A stretch of 64,000 nt of DNA from Stercorarius parasiticus (lineage: Eukaryota; Chordata; Aves; Charadriiformes; Stercorariidae), in NCBI GenBank assembly GCA_013396915.1, contig VWZL01002501.1:186001-250000 (forward strand), given 5' to 3'. Numbering within the stretch: the first letter of the stretch is position 1; every line of letters begins with the position of its first letter. Both the position numbers and the translations under genes were made by a program. The notes under the pieces were generated by a model. That model was not told the origin of the DNA. It was given only the letters and a program-made list of their open reading frames with translations, and did no database searches. This document shows, one piece after another, positions 27,600 to 40,100 of this stretch.

Positions 27600-28340
27600 T
27601 TTCTACCTTAATAACTTTTGGTTGCATTTTATGCAATTTTCTGTCTACAGACATATTTTAAAGTTTTTTTCCCATCAAAATCTGTTCTACAACTTCACAG
27701 TCTATTGATGTGAAGCTGCTAGGTCCATGGCTGCCAGATTCTATGTCCCCCTTTAAAAATAAGCATTATATTTCCTATTCACTGATCATACGTATCACAA
27801 TTCATTTAACAGCTCTGTTAAAAACACTTGCTATTGCTTCTGCCCTTCAGTAAACCAATTCTTTAAGAACCACAGAAGAAAGAGGTGATTTCCCTATTCC
27901 CATAGCCATCACGCTTCTTTTAAGGTCAACGTCCTCCTTGAGTGAAAATCAATGATGTGAAGTATCTATTAGTTTTAGATCTCTAACCAGATTTTCCTGT
28001 TTTTCTGTCCCGTCATCAATATTTAACAGCTTCAATTATTTTCCTGTTTCCTGTCTTTGTATTTAAAGATGTAAATGACCTTCTACTGTTGTTTCAATGT
28101 CCTTTGCAAGTTTCAGTTTTCACTGGCAGCCCTAGCTTAGTCTCTCATTTTTGCAACAAATGTCCTCTATACCTCCTGATTTCTTCAACACAATCTTTCT
28201 TACTAATAATCCTTTTTAAACACTTGTTTCTTATATCTTTCTTTTATAATCATTCATTCAGTTCTGGAGTCACATCCTGCATGTTACTTTCCACTGCAAA
28301 GGGATTTCTCAGTGTTTTACAAGTGTTTCTGTGAGGAAAT
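27600..28340 (-). mobile_element. Ancient CR1/L3-like non-LTR element, reverse-transcriptase remnant
   Basis: Read on the minus strand, one open stretch (27765-27658) encodes LFLKGDIESG, then SSFTSIDCEVVEQILMG. This fits the order of the reverse-transcriptase region that precedes the catalytic motifs in CR1/L2-type LINEs (Lys-Gly-Asp, then Thr-Ser-Ile, then Cys-x-Val-x-Glu-Gln-Ile-Leu). Upstream (about 27770-28340) are further traces in shifting frames, including an Ala-Ser-Val-Phe-Asn stretch. Stops and frameshifts are dense, so the insertion is old. Superfamily is inferred; ends are approximate. Confidence 0.6.
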
Positions 28341-30140
28341 GGCAGGCCTCCTCTATTTTCAAACACAGTCCAGTTAACTTTGCCAAATGAAATAGTTGAA
28401 TGTAAACCTTGTGTACATAAGTCGTAGTCACTTACTGGTTTTCTGTTTTAAGAAAATTCTTTTTAAGACCCTGTATTGCCTTACTTCTTTGCAGTTTTAG
28501 AGGGGCAAAGGGTACTTTTCGTAACACACAGTCCATACAGTAGGATTCTACATGATGAAAAATTCAAGAAATCAATGTCAAGCTGTGAAATTGTATAGTG
28601 AGTGGAGTTAAAGCTCAAATTCATTCTCAGGATGGAGGAAAAAAAGAGAGAAAAAAAAGTCAAACTTGAAATTTCATCAAATAACATGCTATGAGCCTAA
28701 AATACTTTAACTACAAATAATAGAATAATTATTCTTCAAATTTTCAAAGCAAGCTATCCTTGCCACAGCCTAGATACAAATACAATAAAACATTATCTGA
28801 CTATCATTAAAGTCCTGAAATAACCAGTCCAAGAAAACTTGTGCTACTATACTCGAGAACAAGACTGGGAAGTTACTCAATAGTATCCTTCTTTCCTCCT
28901 TGATAAGAAAAAATGCTAAAATGAAGGTTATGATAATTTCTTCTTACTCAGTACAATACCCACAGAGAAGAAAAATGCCTGTGACACTGTGGAGATTAGG
29001 CTTAGACATATACAGAGATGCTGCAATGCCACTGAATCAATTTTACAGTAATCAGCAGCGACCACAAAAATCAGCAAAGCCATGAGAATTTGCATTCTGA
29101 CTCACTCACTGTTCTCAGAAAATGCCTCCAGGCAAACATGACTACCTGGATTTCCCAATTCTTTATCTATTTCTCTTACACCTCTAAAGGCATTTTAGTT
29201 ATTATAAATGGACTAAATTATACTCAGAAAAACACAGTCTCATATTAACATTCTAAGAAAATTTTGTTCAAGATTTTTTCCCCCATAAATACAAAGCAGT
29301 GACAAATACACTTTCATGAGCATACCTTGAAATATATTGAATAATCATTTGTGTTTAAACCAGACATCTCTTCATAGCTGACAACTTAATTCAGTATTAT
29401 GCATGTGATTTTCTCCTGAAAATTTTGCAATGCCATTGGTCTCACTAAAGATAAGAATGTGGAGGTTGTCTCCAGAGAAGACATTGCAATGCACCTTAAA
29501 TAGCCAAGATAATGTTATTGTAGTAGCTGTAATATGAATTACATATGTTATATTCTAGCATATTGAACTATGTGGCAGTACCATCACTTTAAAAGAATAA
29601 GTGACTAATGTGAAATCATGATGCCAAAATGGCAAAGATTATACACTGCAGGGTTTACCAAAACACACAGCCAAGCCACCTGTGGTCTTCTTTCTCTGTG
29701 AGAGAAAGAATTCCCCAAGTCCCTGTTATTGTTCTAAAGACAGATCCAACACTTTAAACACGAAACTTTTCTCGAAAAACAAAAAGAAAAAAACCCCAAC
29801 AACTTCTTACTCACTGATTTCCAGAAATTATACCCATATAGTTTAAATCCTCTAAACAGGCACAGGGGATGTCAGAGTCCAAACACAGCTGTAAACATAA
29901 CCACAAAAATGACATAAAGAGGTCAAGTGAAAGTTTGTGAGAAATGTTTATGTACAAATACACATAAATATACATACCTGTGCAGATATTTACATGATAT
30001 TGGTCTTGTTTTATTATTTGCTCACACCCAAAAGTTTAATAATTTCTACAAGAGACGCTACTCTAACCATGTATTTGCAAAATAAAGTCTGATAAGCAGA
30101 GCACAGCTGGTCTGCCAACAGCATTAGTTTTGCTCGGCAG
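28341..30140. other. Anonymous intronic sequence
   Basis: A+T-rich, with no exon, RNA gene or repeat family recognised. Short frames only. Confidence 0.5.
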
Positions 30141-30166
30141 CCTATATGGTACCTATACCATATAGG
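30141..30166. repeat. Perfect 11-bp inverted repeat with 4-base loop
   Basis: CCTATATGGTA (30141-30151) and TACCATATAGG (30156-30166) are exact reverse complements separated by CCTA. As RNA it would form a short stable hairpin. It may be chance or a mutational template-switch product; there is no sign of a terminator or small RNA gene. Confidence 0.8.
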
Positions 30167-30479
30167 TGGGAATCTGGAAGACCCACAGTCTAACACAGAA
30201 GTAACATGGTAGAACTTGCTTCAGAGCCATGACTCACAGACCCTGAATCTTCCAGGACACAAGCTCTGGAACAAGCATTTTAAAATGCTTTTCCCTAGGT
30301 TTTAAGACTCCTACGTGGGAAGCCCTGGCACAGCTGTCTGTTACGGATATACTGACAGGCCCACTGATCTGCCATAAACTCACAAACTGTGGAAGCACCA
30401 AAATTGAAAGACTGAGAACAGTTTCTGTTACGTAAGTTTTCCAGATATGAGGACAGTCTTTCATTGCTTTCTCTTTCAT

Positions 30480-31173
30480 TTCCTGCTATGCTTTGGAGAT
30501 CCAAACAGGGAGTGGGGATTGTGGTCAGTCCATAGCAACCTATTTCTGCTGCTCCTTCCTCCTTATGCTGTTTCCCTAACCCAGTGTGGGGTTCCCATAG
30601 GTGCTCTCCACGGAGTACAGTCCTTCAGGAAAAGAATGTTCCAGTGTGGGTCCCCCATGGGCCAAAGTTCTTGCCAGAAAACCTGCTCCTGCATGGGCTC
30701 CTCTCTACGGGCCACAGCTCCTGCCAAAAGCCTATTCTGGTGTGGGCTATCCACAGGCTGCAGCTTCCTTCAGAGCACATCTACCTGCTGCAGCATGGGG
30801 TTCTCCAGGGGCTGCAGAGTGGATAGGTGCTCTACCATGGTCCTACGTGGGCTGCAGGGGGACAATATGTGTAGCCGCTGTCTTCTCCATGGGCTGCAGG
30901 GGAATCTCTGCTCTGGCGCCTTCAGCACCTCCTCCTCCTCCTTCTTCACCAACCTTGGTGTCTGCAGGTTTTTTCCCTCACATTTTCTCACTCCTCTCAC
31001 TGCTCCTATGCAGTGTTTTTTACCCTTTCTTAAATACGTTATCACAGAGGCACCACAGCGTCGCTGATGGGCTCAGCTTTGGCCAGCAGCAGTTCTGTTT
31101 CGGAGCTGGCTGAAAACTGGCTCTGTCTGACAGCTGCTCCCCAACTGAAACTGGTCCACAGAAAGCCAATACA
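30480..31173 (-). mobile_element. Avian endogenous-retrovirus LTR fragment (minus orientation, 3'-truncated)
   Basis: Read on the minus strand, the piece starts at 31173 with TGTATTGGCTTTCTGTGG, the 5' edge of an LTR family I know from bird genomes. It runs through GTGATAACGTATTTAAGAAA and a GAAGGAGGAGGAGGTGC stretch (30950-30928) into a GC-rich part made of repeated CTGCAGCCC-type units (cores near 30766, 30811, 30854 and 30895). The last recognisable part is near 30480, so the 3' portion (R/U5 side) is missing. Open frames of up to 206 codons across it reflect its composition, not protein. No internal viral genes are present next to it. Confidence 0.65.
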
Positions 31174-34100
31174 CCTGGTAAACTACAGACAGCAATAAAT
31201 TTCAAAAATACACATAAGGAGTTACATTTCCTTGCCATCACAATAGTATATGAAAGCTTTCATTTGAGATATCCCTGCAATGCTGTCAGTGATCCATGTC
31301 CTCATGGATCACAGTCACGTACGGTCTATTTTATTCAGCTGCTGTGCACCTGCATTTACCAGCACTGATGTAAAAGTACTGGGTGAATTTTCTCAACCTA
31401 AAGAACTCCTTCCAAGGGGAACAGCCTAGCCATATGGAGATGCAAGCTCTACAAGTGAGATGAAGCACAGAAGGGAGAATCATTTAATCTAAATAAGGAC
31501 CTGCCTCCCAAGGTGAAATGATTTATCAACTTCTATGCATGAAAGCTCCAACACTTGAGATGAGATTAAGTAATATTTCTAAACCAGCTTTGTGATTAGA
31601 GTTCCCTGTTAAAATGTCAAAACATGTTTCTGTTCATTTTGCACAGAACATCGCAACACTCTCTTTCTCCTCTGTGCTCCCTGATGCACCTCCTCCTAAC
31701 CACTCCACTGACCTCCACCTCCTGGAAGAGGACACAAGGCAAGTCAGGGCTCTAGAATTACAAGACAAGTGATCTAAATTTATCCCCATGCAGTTTTCAA
31801 CTATCTTGCACCCAAATCCAGTGCAAATTTGATACAAATATGCTCTTCCTCTGGGTTACCTTTGAAACTGCTGATTTTATACTAAATTATGCTGTTGCAT
31901 CAAGAAAAGTTCCCAGCACTGAGACCAACTTAATGAGGTACCTTCATGAATTAAATCACTAATATAAAATGACAGATAGGATTATAAAAGAGAAAACAGT
32001 GTTACATAAAGTGGGTAGATGAAAAACATTATAGATGTATTAGGGACAGTTTACTATTATCTTAAGAGTTGTCTTGAACTGAAAAGGGTATTTTTAAATA
32101 TTGCTATCCAAAAAGGGAAAGGGAAATATGGAGTTTCTTACAAATCATATGGTTAGATTATTTGTGTCTAATGAAACAAGCACCCATCACAATCCTAATC
32201 ATTTTCTATTTATAGATCTTGCATCTTCTAAATCATCATCTACCTTTACCTTTTGATGACAAACTTCCTCAAGCAAAAGAATCATCTCCCTCTTTGTTCA
32301 GGAGGCATGCACCACACTTTGTGTCGCATCATGCCTAAAGCATTATAACCAGAAATAACATCACATCATCATTTTAACTAAAATCAATTTATTGCTCTAC
32401 AATTTAATACAGTATTAATGATGGAGGTGAACAAAAAGAGACTAAATATCTTTCTGGTTAAAAAAAAAAAACAAACTGAATCACAAACATCACCGTCTCA
32501 AATATTTATTCCTCTTGAACATTTATCCTCCTATGATGCAACTGCATAATGAGAAGTCTGGTATGTTGGGCACTGAAACTCTGAAACTAAATTCATACTC
32601 TGGAACAAATCACTTCACATTCCCATGTCTCAGTTCTCAATGTTTCAACTGATCTATTTTGGACTATAAGCACTTGACAGGAAGGCCGGTATCCTATTAG
32701 ATGTCTGTAAGAAGTTTAGCACAATGGTCCAACTGTCTCAGACGCGGCTTTTGAGTGCTACACCAATGTGAATAAACATTACACCTAATAGACCTTTATC
32801 CTGCAATTCTACAGTAAATTCTGGAACCCTAAAAACAGGTAAGCACCTGTCCTAAAGATCAGTGTGTTCAGTTGCATACATAAAACTAGACACGTACTAA
32901 AGAGCGTGCAGGAGTATTTATCTGGAGATCAACAGAAGGATCCATCAAACTTGCACAGAAAATTCACGAGTGTCTTTTTTACATTTAACCCACAGCAATG
33001 GGTTACCTCTAGCACTCTGTAAGTCACTTGTCAGCTCATGTAGAAATACCCTCCTACGAACAATGAAAATCTTGGTTTAATGACCTAGATCAAATGGTAA
33101 TTTGGGAAATGCAGTTTTGTTTGTGTAACTGCAGATGTGAGAACATATTGCAAAGCAAGATGCAAACTTGCTACTTTTTTTAATTAATAATTAAGTTTCC
33201 AGAAACAATTTTTGTGAATTGTCTCTGAAAGACTATTTTTGCTCAAGTCAGTTCCTGAAACAGCAGAAAGTGATAGTGCATTTCTTGCCTATTGAATGGA
33301 AATGGTATTATCTTATTTAACATGCACAATATTTTCTTCTTTTAAAATCAATTTGAGCATTGTAATACAGTATTTTGTGGATGACCTTTTATACCAGATC
33401 ACTAAGTTACAGAACATTAACTTCAGAAGGTTACCCTGAGATATGCCCAAAATAACAGAAAAGAGAGGACCATAGACACCAGAGACGACCGAACTGTAGA
33501 TCCAACTGGTGAACTCTTCTTCCCGCTTCATAAGGAGCAAGCTTTGCTCTTCACGAATTAATACATTGATTAAAGTTTCCTCCAAGCCAATCCCAAAAGA
33601 ATTTGTGAAAGGAGAGGTATCTGCATGCAGGGAGAGTGGAGGGGACTGTCTCACCTGATTCTTACCAACTGAAAGTTATGTTTTTAATTTATTTTTTTTT
33701 TGCCTGTCTCTAAAACAGAAAAAGATATATTCGGAAGACATATTCAGAAGACGGATCATCCCTGCTTAAGATGGGTGATCAATTAAACGTACTGATTCAT
33801 CCACCAGAGGTACCTATCTCTTCTGGTTATAAAAGGAGACTATGAAAGACTGGCACCTACATTTAGATAGCCACACTTAAAAATTGTTTAAAAAAATCTC
33901 ACTTTAGGAAACATATCTCTGTGTTTTTCTCCCCTGTCCAGCCCTAGATTCGATGCGATTTGGAACTGTCCTTCTCTGAGGCCCTTTTCACACAATGGAC
34001 ACAGATCCCTCCCAGCCAGGGGTTGCAGGTATTTCTCAGACACAGACCATGTATCTCTATTTTCCTGAAAAGTGCTGACAACTCTCATTTCTTGATGGAG

Positions 34101-37100
34101 AACACAAAGTAGCTTGGCCTTTCATAAATTTCTATGAGGAAAACTGCTTTAATCTTTAAGTACTTTCCATCTGAAATCTTCGGCAGCACTAAAGTAGTTT
34201 ACTTTCATTAACATATAATTCCAAATAATTTAAATCCAATGGAACATTTTTACACAACAAGAAAACATTTTCCACTGGGTTTATTTATAAAATTTCTCTT
34301 TCCGCTGTGCCTTGGCTAATCTCTTTGATAGAACTCCCCTCATGAATTTCACATTTGCTGAATGCTAACAAATCTTTTCTCATTTTTAAAAGTACTTTAC
34401 AGCGTTCTCTGATATAAATTATCCAGTCTTTGTGCCTTTGTCCTCCAGTCCTTTGCACTCCATGGATCTGGTATTTATAGCTGTCTGGCAATGCACATAC
34501 ACGTGCATTTCCCTAAGTCTGCCAAAACTTTCTCTCTGAACGCTCTCCCATAGAGAATACACATGCAGCATTTACCTTTCATAGTCACATGAATGAGAAT
34601 CCACATTGCTATAGTTCTTTTTTGGCTGTATTTTTTAAAAAAATAATAAAAATATCAGCACCACATGACACTGCCAGGCTTTTCAAAACCACAGAACTTT
34701 TTAAAAACATTAAACATGAAGGTTTTGGTAGAAAGTTCCATGAAGCTGTCAGGTTTTCTCAAGGATAAAATGTCTACGGTTATTTTTTATTATTTTTGTT
34801 TTCCTCATTCAGAATAGAAGTTTAGAGCAGCATAACAGATTGCATGGAAATTAGACTGGAGTACAGTAAAACACTGTTTTATGGAATCAATGGTAGAACT
34901 CCCAGTTGCTTAACTGAGGTTAACATTTCAACTCAGATGATAGTCATGTGGTAGGTAGAGCTCTTGCAAAATCATATCACCTCTTCAGTTTGCTAGCTGA
35001 GGGAAAGCTCATCCTCATTAGGTGAATATCTAGAGAAATCATGTTTTATAACTTCTCTAGATTGCCTGTGTGATTAAATGGGTTTTTTTGCTTCTGTGAT
35101 TAAACATTTTTTGCTGTTCTTGAATTGATTCATTTCCTTATGAGACATATTATTTCTTTCAGTTCAAATTTGAACTTCATCCAAACGTTCCTTTGTAGAG
35201 AAAACAAATTTCTTTGCAGCTTGTTTTTCCCCCCAAAATGTAAGATTTTATAAAACCTGCCCCCATATCCCATTTTAATGAAAAAGAACAAAGAGAAGTC
35301 TGAATTTTGTTTTAGGAAGTAATCCTTTGATGGCCCAATTCTCTACAACATTAGCTTTTTCTTGAAAAGGGAGAAGATAGGCACATTTAAACAGACATTT
35401 TTCTTTCCAGAAGAAAAAGAACCGAAAAAAAAAAAAAATTCAGTACAATTTTAAATGGGAGGATATCTTATAAAATGTGCAGTTGATTACATAAAAATAG
35501 CTTTTTATACATAGCTACGTAATCACAGATTTTTCTTATGCAAAGAAGAACTATTTGTGGTTTTCGGAAAAAATAGCAACAATATTTTTTTTTATCCATT
35601 TTGGAGAAATATATGTTAATTTTACAGTACTCTGCCAGCAAAACTGTCATTGACAAGAATTAACTGAATTTCATAGGAGATATGAGAGGTGGTGCCATAC
35701 AGTATGGCTCCTGACCTAAATTGTTTTGATGGATGCATTATCAACACTTATACCTCGCACTTTGAACCAGTGGTGCTTCTTTATGCCAAACCTTGTGTTC
35801 TAATTTAACTGAACTGAAACAAAACATTAACTCTGATGTAATTTGAGGAAGCTCAAGTAAAGCATTTTTTGAAGTATTGAGGAACGTCCATCTAACTTTA
35901 AAAGGGGACTAGTCATCTAACTGGTCCCTCTGACTTAGGAAATATCTCCCCAGATCTCTGAAACATCTGGGAAAAGGAACGAAAGGAAGGCAGAAAATCA
36001 AGAAAGATGCAACTAACTTGGTCCTGCATGAAGATGTAGGTCCTTAGGTGGTGGGCACTCAAATTTGAATGGAGATGCGTTTTTTTTGTCTGGTTTGTAG
36101 TTTTAATTTTAGAATTAAATCCTGTCGTGAGGGGAGTGATGCCGATTGATCCATCACTGGAACTCTACTTTTCTTTCATTGGTGAGTCTGTCTCCCAATT
36201 TCTTAGTCTTCCACCTTAGTCTTCCAAGCCAATGCAGGTTGTCCACTGAAGTGCAATGCTGTCTGTCCAGCCCAGGCTTTTGAAAGTTGACAAGGGGAGA
36301 GGCTGGGATTACTTTCTTCCCTCTTGCACCACCAAGAGTCCCCCCACTAGGAACTTAAATGATTTCTTACTTTGATTCATGCTATTGCACAAGGGTATAA
36401 TCTTAAATAATTCTTCCTACTTTGCTGTTTACCATTTAGAATGAATGAAGCCATGGATTCCTTTTGGCCTCAGTAAGATCAACAAACATTCACCGCATGA
36501 TGTTGATTGAATAACAAATACAACATTGCCTCCTTGGCCACTGTTAGATCTAAGTATCTTTTAAAGAGCCAGAAAACATGGTTTCTTATTTTTGAAAACG
36601 ATGTCAATGTTAAGAGGACATATGTGATGAAAATCTTACCTGTTTTTCCCAATTTCTCATGGGTTAATAAAAGCCATTATCTAATTACTTACACCCTTAT
36701 CTTGAAAAAAACATTTTAGTCATTTTTTGCTCACAATTGGGACTTCCATAAGAAAAGTTTCTGAATACTTTTGATAAAATCTGTTGTTTGTCCTTTCCTT
36801 TACTTCCTTCCCTTTGATGGTACTAAGCAAAATTTGAAACTACTATTATTGTCAGATAAATGGAACACGGTATCACATTGTGAGATTATATACAACTTGA
36901 TCAGAGAGAAAAAAACTACTCATAAGATCCAGAAACAAAATTCTGCTGCTGCCTTCTGCAGTTTGTGACTGTATATTGGCAGAACAGCAGTGGCTGAGCG
37001 TGTGCACCAGGCCCTGCTGAAGCTATTCTCCAGTCAAGGGGCAACCCTCTGAGCTATCATTTCAGGGATCAAGATATATGAAGTGCCAATTGTTCTATTA

Positions 37101-40100
37101 GTCCTCCCACGTTTGAGGACCTTGGTTTTATTTATAGTGGCTAAGAGATTTCCATGCTTCCATGATTTTTCTTCTATGTCAGTGCAAGTATGTTCTCATG
37201 AGTAAATAAATTTAAAAAAAAATAATAAAAATTGAAATTTACTTTGTCACGTACATCCAAAATGTGTCTCTCTGTTGTTCAGGTTGTTTTTCTTACACAT
37301 CGCCATTGTTAATGATGGTATTCCCAGAACACTTAGGTGCTTCTGACAGCCTAGAATTATCTTATTTCCGCTAGCTGTAGACATGTTACTTAGCTTTTCT
37401 GACTTTTCCAATCTGAAAATCAGAGATTTTAACACTTAAATTCTTCACATAGTTGGAATTACAAATAAAATATTTTCAAAGAATCATTAAGATGAATGTA
37501 GATACCCTTATTATCCATCACTGCCCTGTTGACCAAGAATTCTCTCAGATTTCTTTCATCATTCTTTACTTCATACTTCACCCCTCCCTCAAACATCCTA
37601 GGCATTATTACTCTTAACTTCACACAATCAAAAGCATATGAAGATATTTTCTCTCCTGCTCTTCCTAGAAATGTGGGTCTCAGCCTGTTTCGGTGTGTGT
37701 ATATATATATATGGGAATTATGGTTGCTTAAGACATCTCATGCTGACTTCTCAGATTGTGTTTTCATTACTTGTACTTGTTCCTTTATGTTGCCTTGTTG
37801 TTTTGATCATCTCACTGCACTGAAGTTTTTTCAGTATCTTGTAGCTTGCCTGTTTTCCCCAGATAATGCAGTGATCATAGCTAAGGGATTTTTCAGATGT
37901 AGATTCTACTTACTATGGACATGTCATGTCAAAATGGCATTAGGGAATTCTTGTCTGTGGAGGGCCAAAAGTCCAAAACTTAAGAAACCCTGAGCTATCT
38001 CTTTTCTTCCCCCCTTCCTTTTTTTCCCCTGTGAGCCTTGCAGTTTCGTCTCTATTCATTTTAAGAGAGAGCTGCTTCTTAGCCTCCCACAATTATGCCA
38101 GTGGGAATCAACCACAATACAGTCGGGTGGTTTTAAAATCAAATGCTTGGAATGGATTACTGGAAATGCATCTTCCACTGTCCTCCCTTTTTTGTTACCA
38201 AGCTGTTTCTTCTTTCTCTGAAAAACTAATCTTTCTGCCTTTTTTTATGTATAAAAGGCATTGCTAAATAGCTGTAGGTCTCCCACTATAATTAAAATAG
38301 TGAGAAAAGAAATTACCTTTCAAAAAATAAAATATAAGCGATCCATTTGACCAACGTCATTTAAAGCCAAAGTCATTCACTTCCTAAATGGAAGATCAGA
38401 TCCTCATCGGATCTGAGTGCAAGATGGATTCTGGCCATGCCCCTGTATTTAATGACTTCAAGCTCTAACTGCTTGATAAGGAAGGCAGGTTTCAGTGTCA
38501 AATGCCATGAATGGAGTATGTTTTCTAAATGATTCTTTTCAGCTAAAACAAGACTTAAGAAAAGAAGTTTAATACATGCATAAAAACATCTGCGTATACA
38601 TCATAAGAATATGTATGCATGTTTTCTATTTCTGTGGATCACAAATTCTTTTATTCTAATGCAAACTGTACAGGTGTTTATTTTAAACACATCTAAATCT
38701 CTACTACAAAATGGGATAGATGTTAGCTTAGATGTCTGTTTATTTGGCAGATAAGCCAAATAAAAGTACGTAACTGTAAATGTGGCTAAAATATTTGTCT
38801 TCTGTAACTTTTCCATGTTTAGTTTAACAAGGAGAGCTTATTTCTGGGGCAGGAGATACTTACGGAAATGAATATGCTATCGTCTGAGAGCCTAATAGTT
38901 GATGAGAGGAGAATGTTTGTGTTGTCTCATAAAGCATTGTTACCACCCACAAAACATTGTTTCACATGAAATAATCACATTGTAAGTTCTGTTGTGAATG
39001 AACATCTCTTTTGTAACTCTGTATTTGTGAAACATCTAACAAAATGGTGTCTTTACCCAAAACTGGAGCTCCTAATAGCTACCAGACTAAAAGCAGCCTG
39101 TAGAATGTAGGCAGAGATTTTGAATGCTTGGCATGACCCACCTGCCCTTGATTCAAGTAGCCATTCTGAAACACACACAACCTTTCAACAGGCAGAAATT
39201 GCTTAGCATATCTCATACTCTCCTCTAAGAGCAAAATTGCTCACTTGCATTAAAATCAACTGATGTCACTAAATTGCATTATTATGTCGCCGACTACAGT
39301 AATTCCAGAATCTTTCTTGCAATCACAGTTCTCTCTCACGGTATTTCCCAATACACAAGAAGATGGCTGTACAACCTATGGGCTTAAAATCATAAACCCA
39401 AAGAAATCAAACTGCATCTCAAAAACTATCTGTTCACTGTTCTCCTTAGGTGCACTGTGACGCAGATATTTGGGTTCCTATCCTGCTCTTGGCACAATAA
39501 TCAAAAATTGTGTTTCCATCTCTCTTTCTATAAGATTGTCAGATTGTGAGCTTACAAATCAGAACAATAATCTGTAAAGCATAATAAAAAGATGGCAAAA
39601 TGTATTCAGATCCACTTAAGAGAGAGGGCATTGCTAGTCAAAGCCTAAAACAGCTATCCAGTTTTATGCACCGTTTCACATCTTTCTACATGCAATGAGT
39701 TGTCTTCATTTCTCAAAAAAATTTACCTTCTGAAGGCAGAGATCATGATTTCTGTACTTAGAAATTGCCTAACAAAAAGAAATCAGTAATAGAAATATGT
39801 TTTTCAGTTGCCTTCGTTTCTTCATGAGTTTTCAGCTAATCCTGTTTTCTCTATGCCAGGTTTTTGGGCACCATCTTAAGTATTTCCACAACTTCACTAA
39901 TAGAAAACAGGAGCACAGGCCCTCTCATTTTGTTCTCTCATATCTTTGGCAGGAACAGGGCTTCATCCATAAGGCATATTGAAATGGACTATCTATAATT
40001 GGGATTTCTACAAAGCTGTGAAATGCGCTGGTGATGGTTTTAGAAAAGAAGACAGGTAAGAAAGGAGCTGAGATCAGTTGGCTGGCACCCTGTTATCTCT

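Noticed and set aside
30447..31067. Longest open frame in the window (206 codons, plus strand)
   Set aside because: It lies across the GC-rich unit array of the LTR fragment, antisense to it, and overlaps other long frames on both strands. There is no domain or family resemblance; the length comes from composition.
33313..33655. 113-codon minus-strand frame preceded by CAG|GTGAGA, like a splice donor
   Set aside because: The donor-like motif would end an exon before the frame, not begin one, and the sequence upstream of it carries no open receptor-like coding. The peptide matches nothing I know.
37529..37993. 154-codon plus-strand frame
   Set aside because: It starts with TTG and has low-complexity Phe/Ser/Cys-rich content, with no splice sites or family match. 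This is expected by chance in T-rich intronic DNA.
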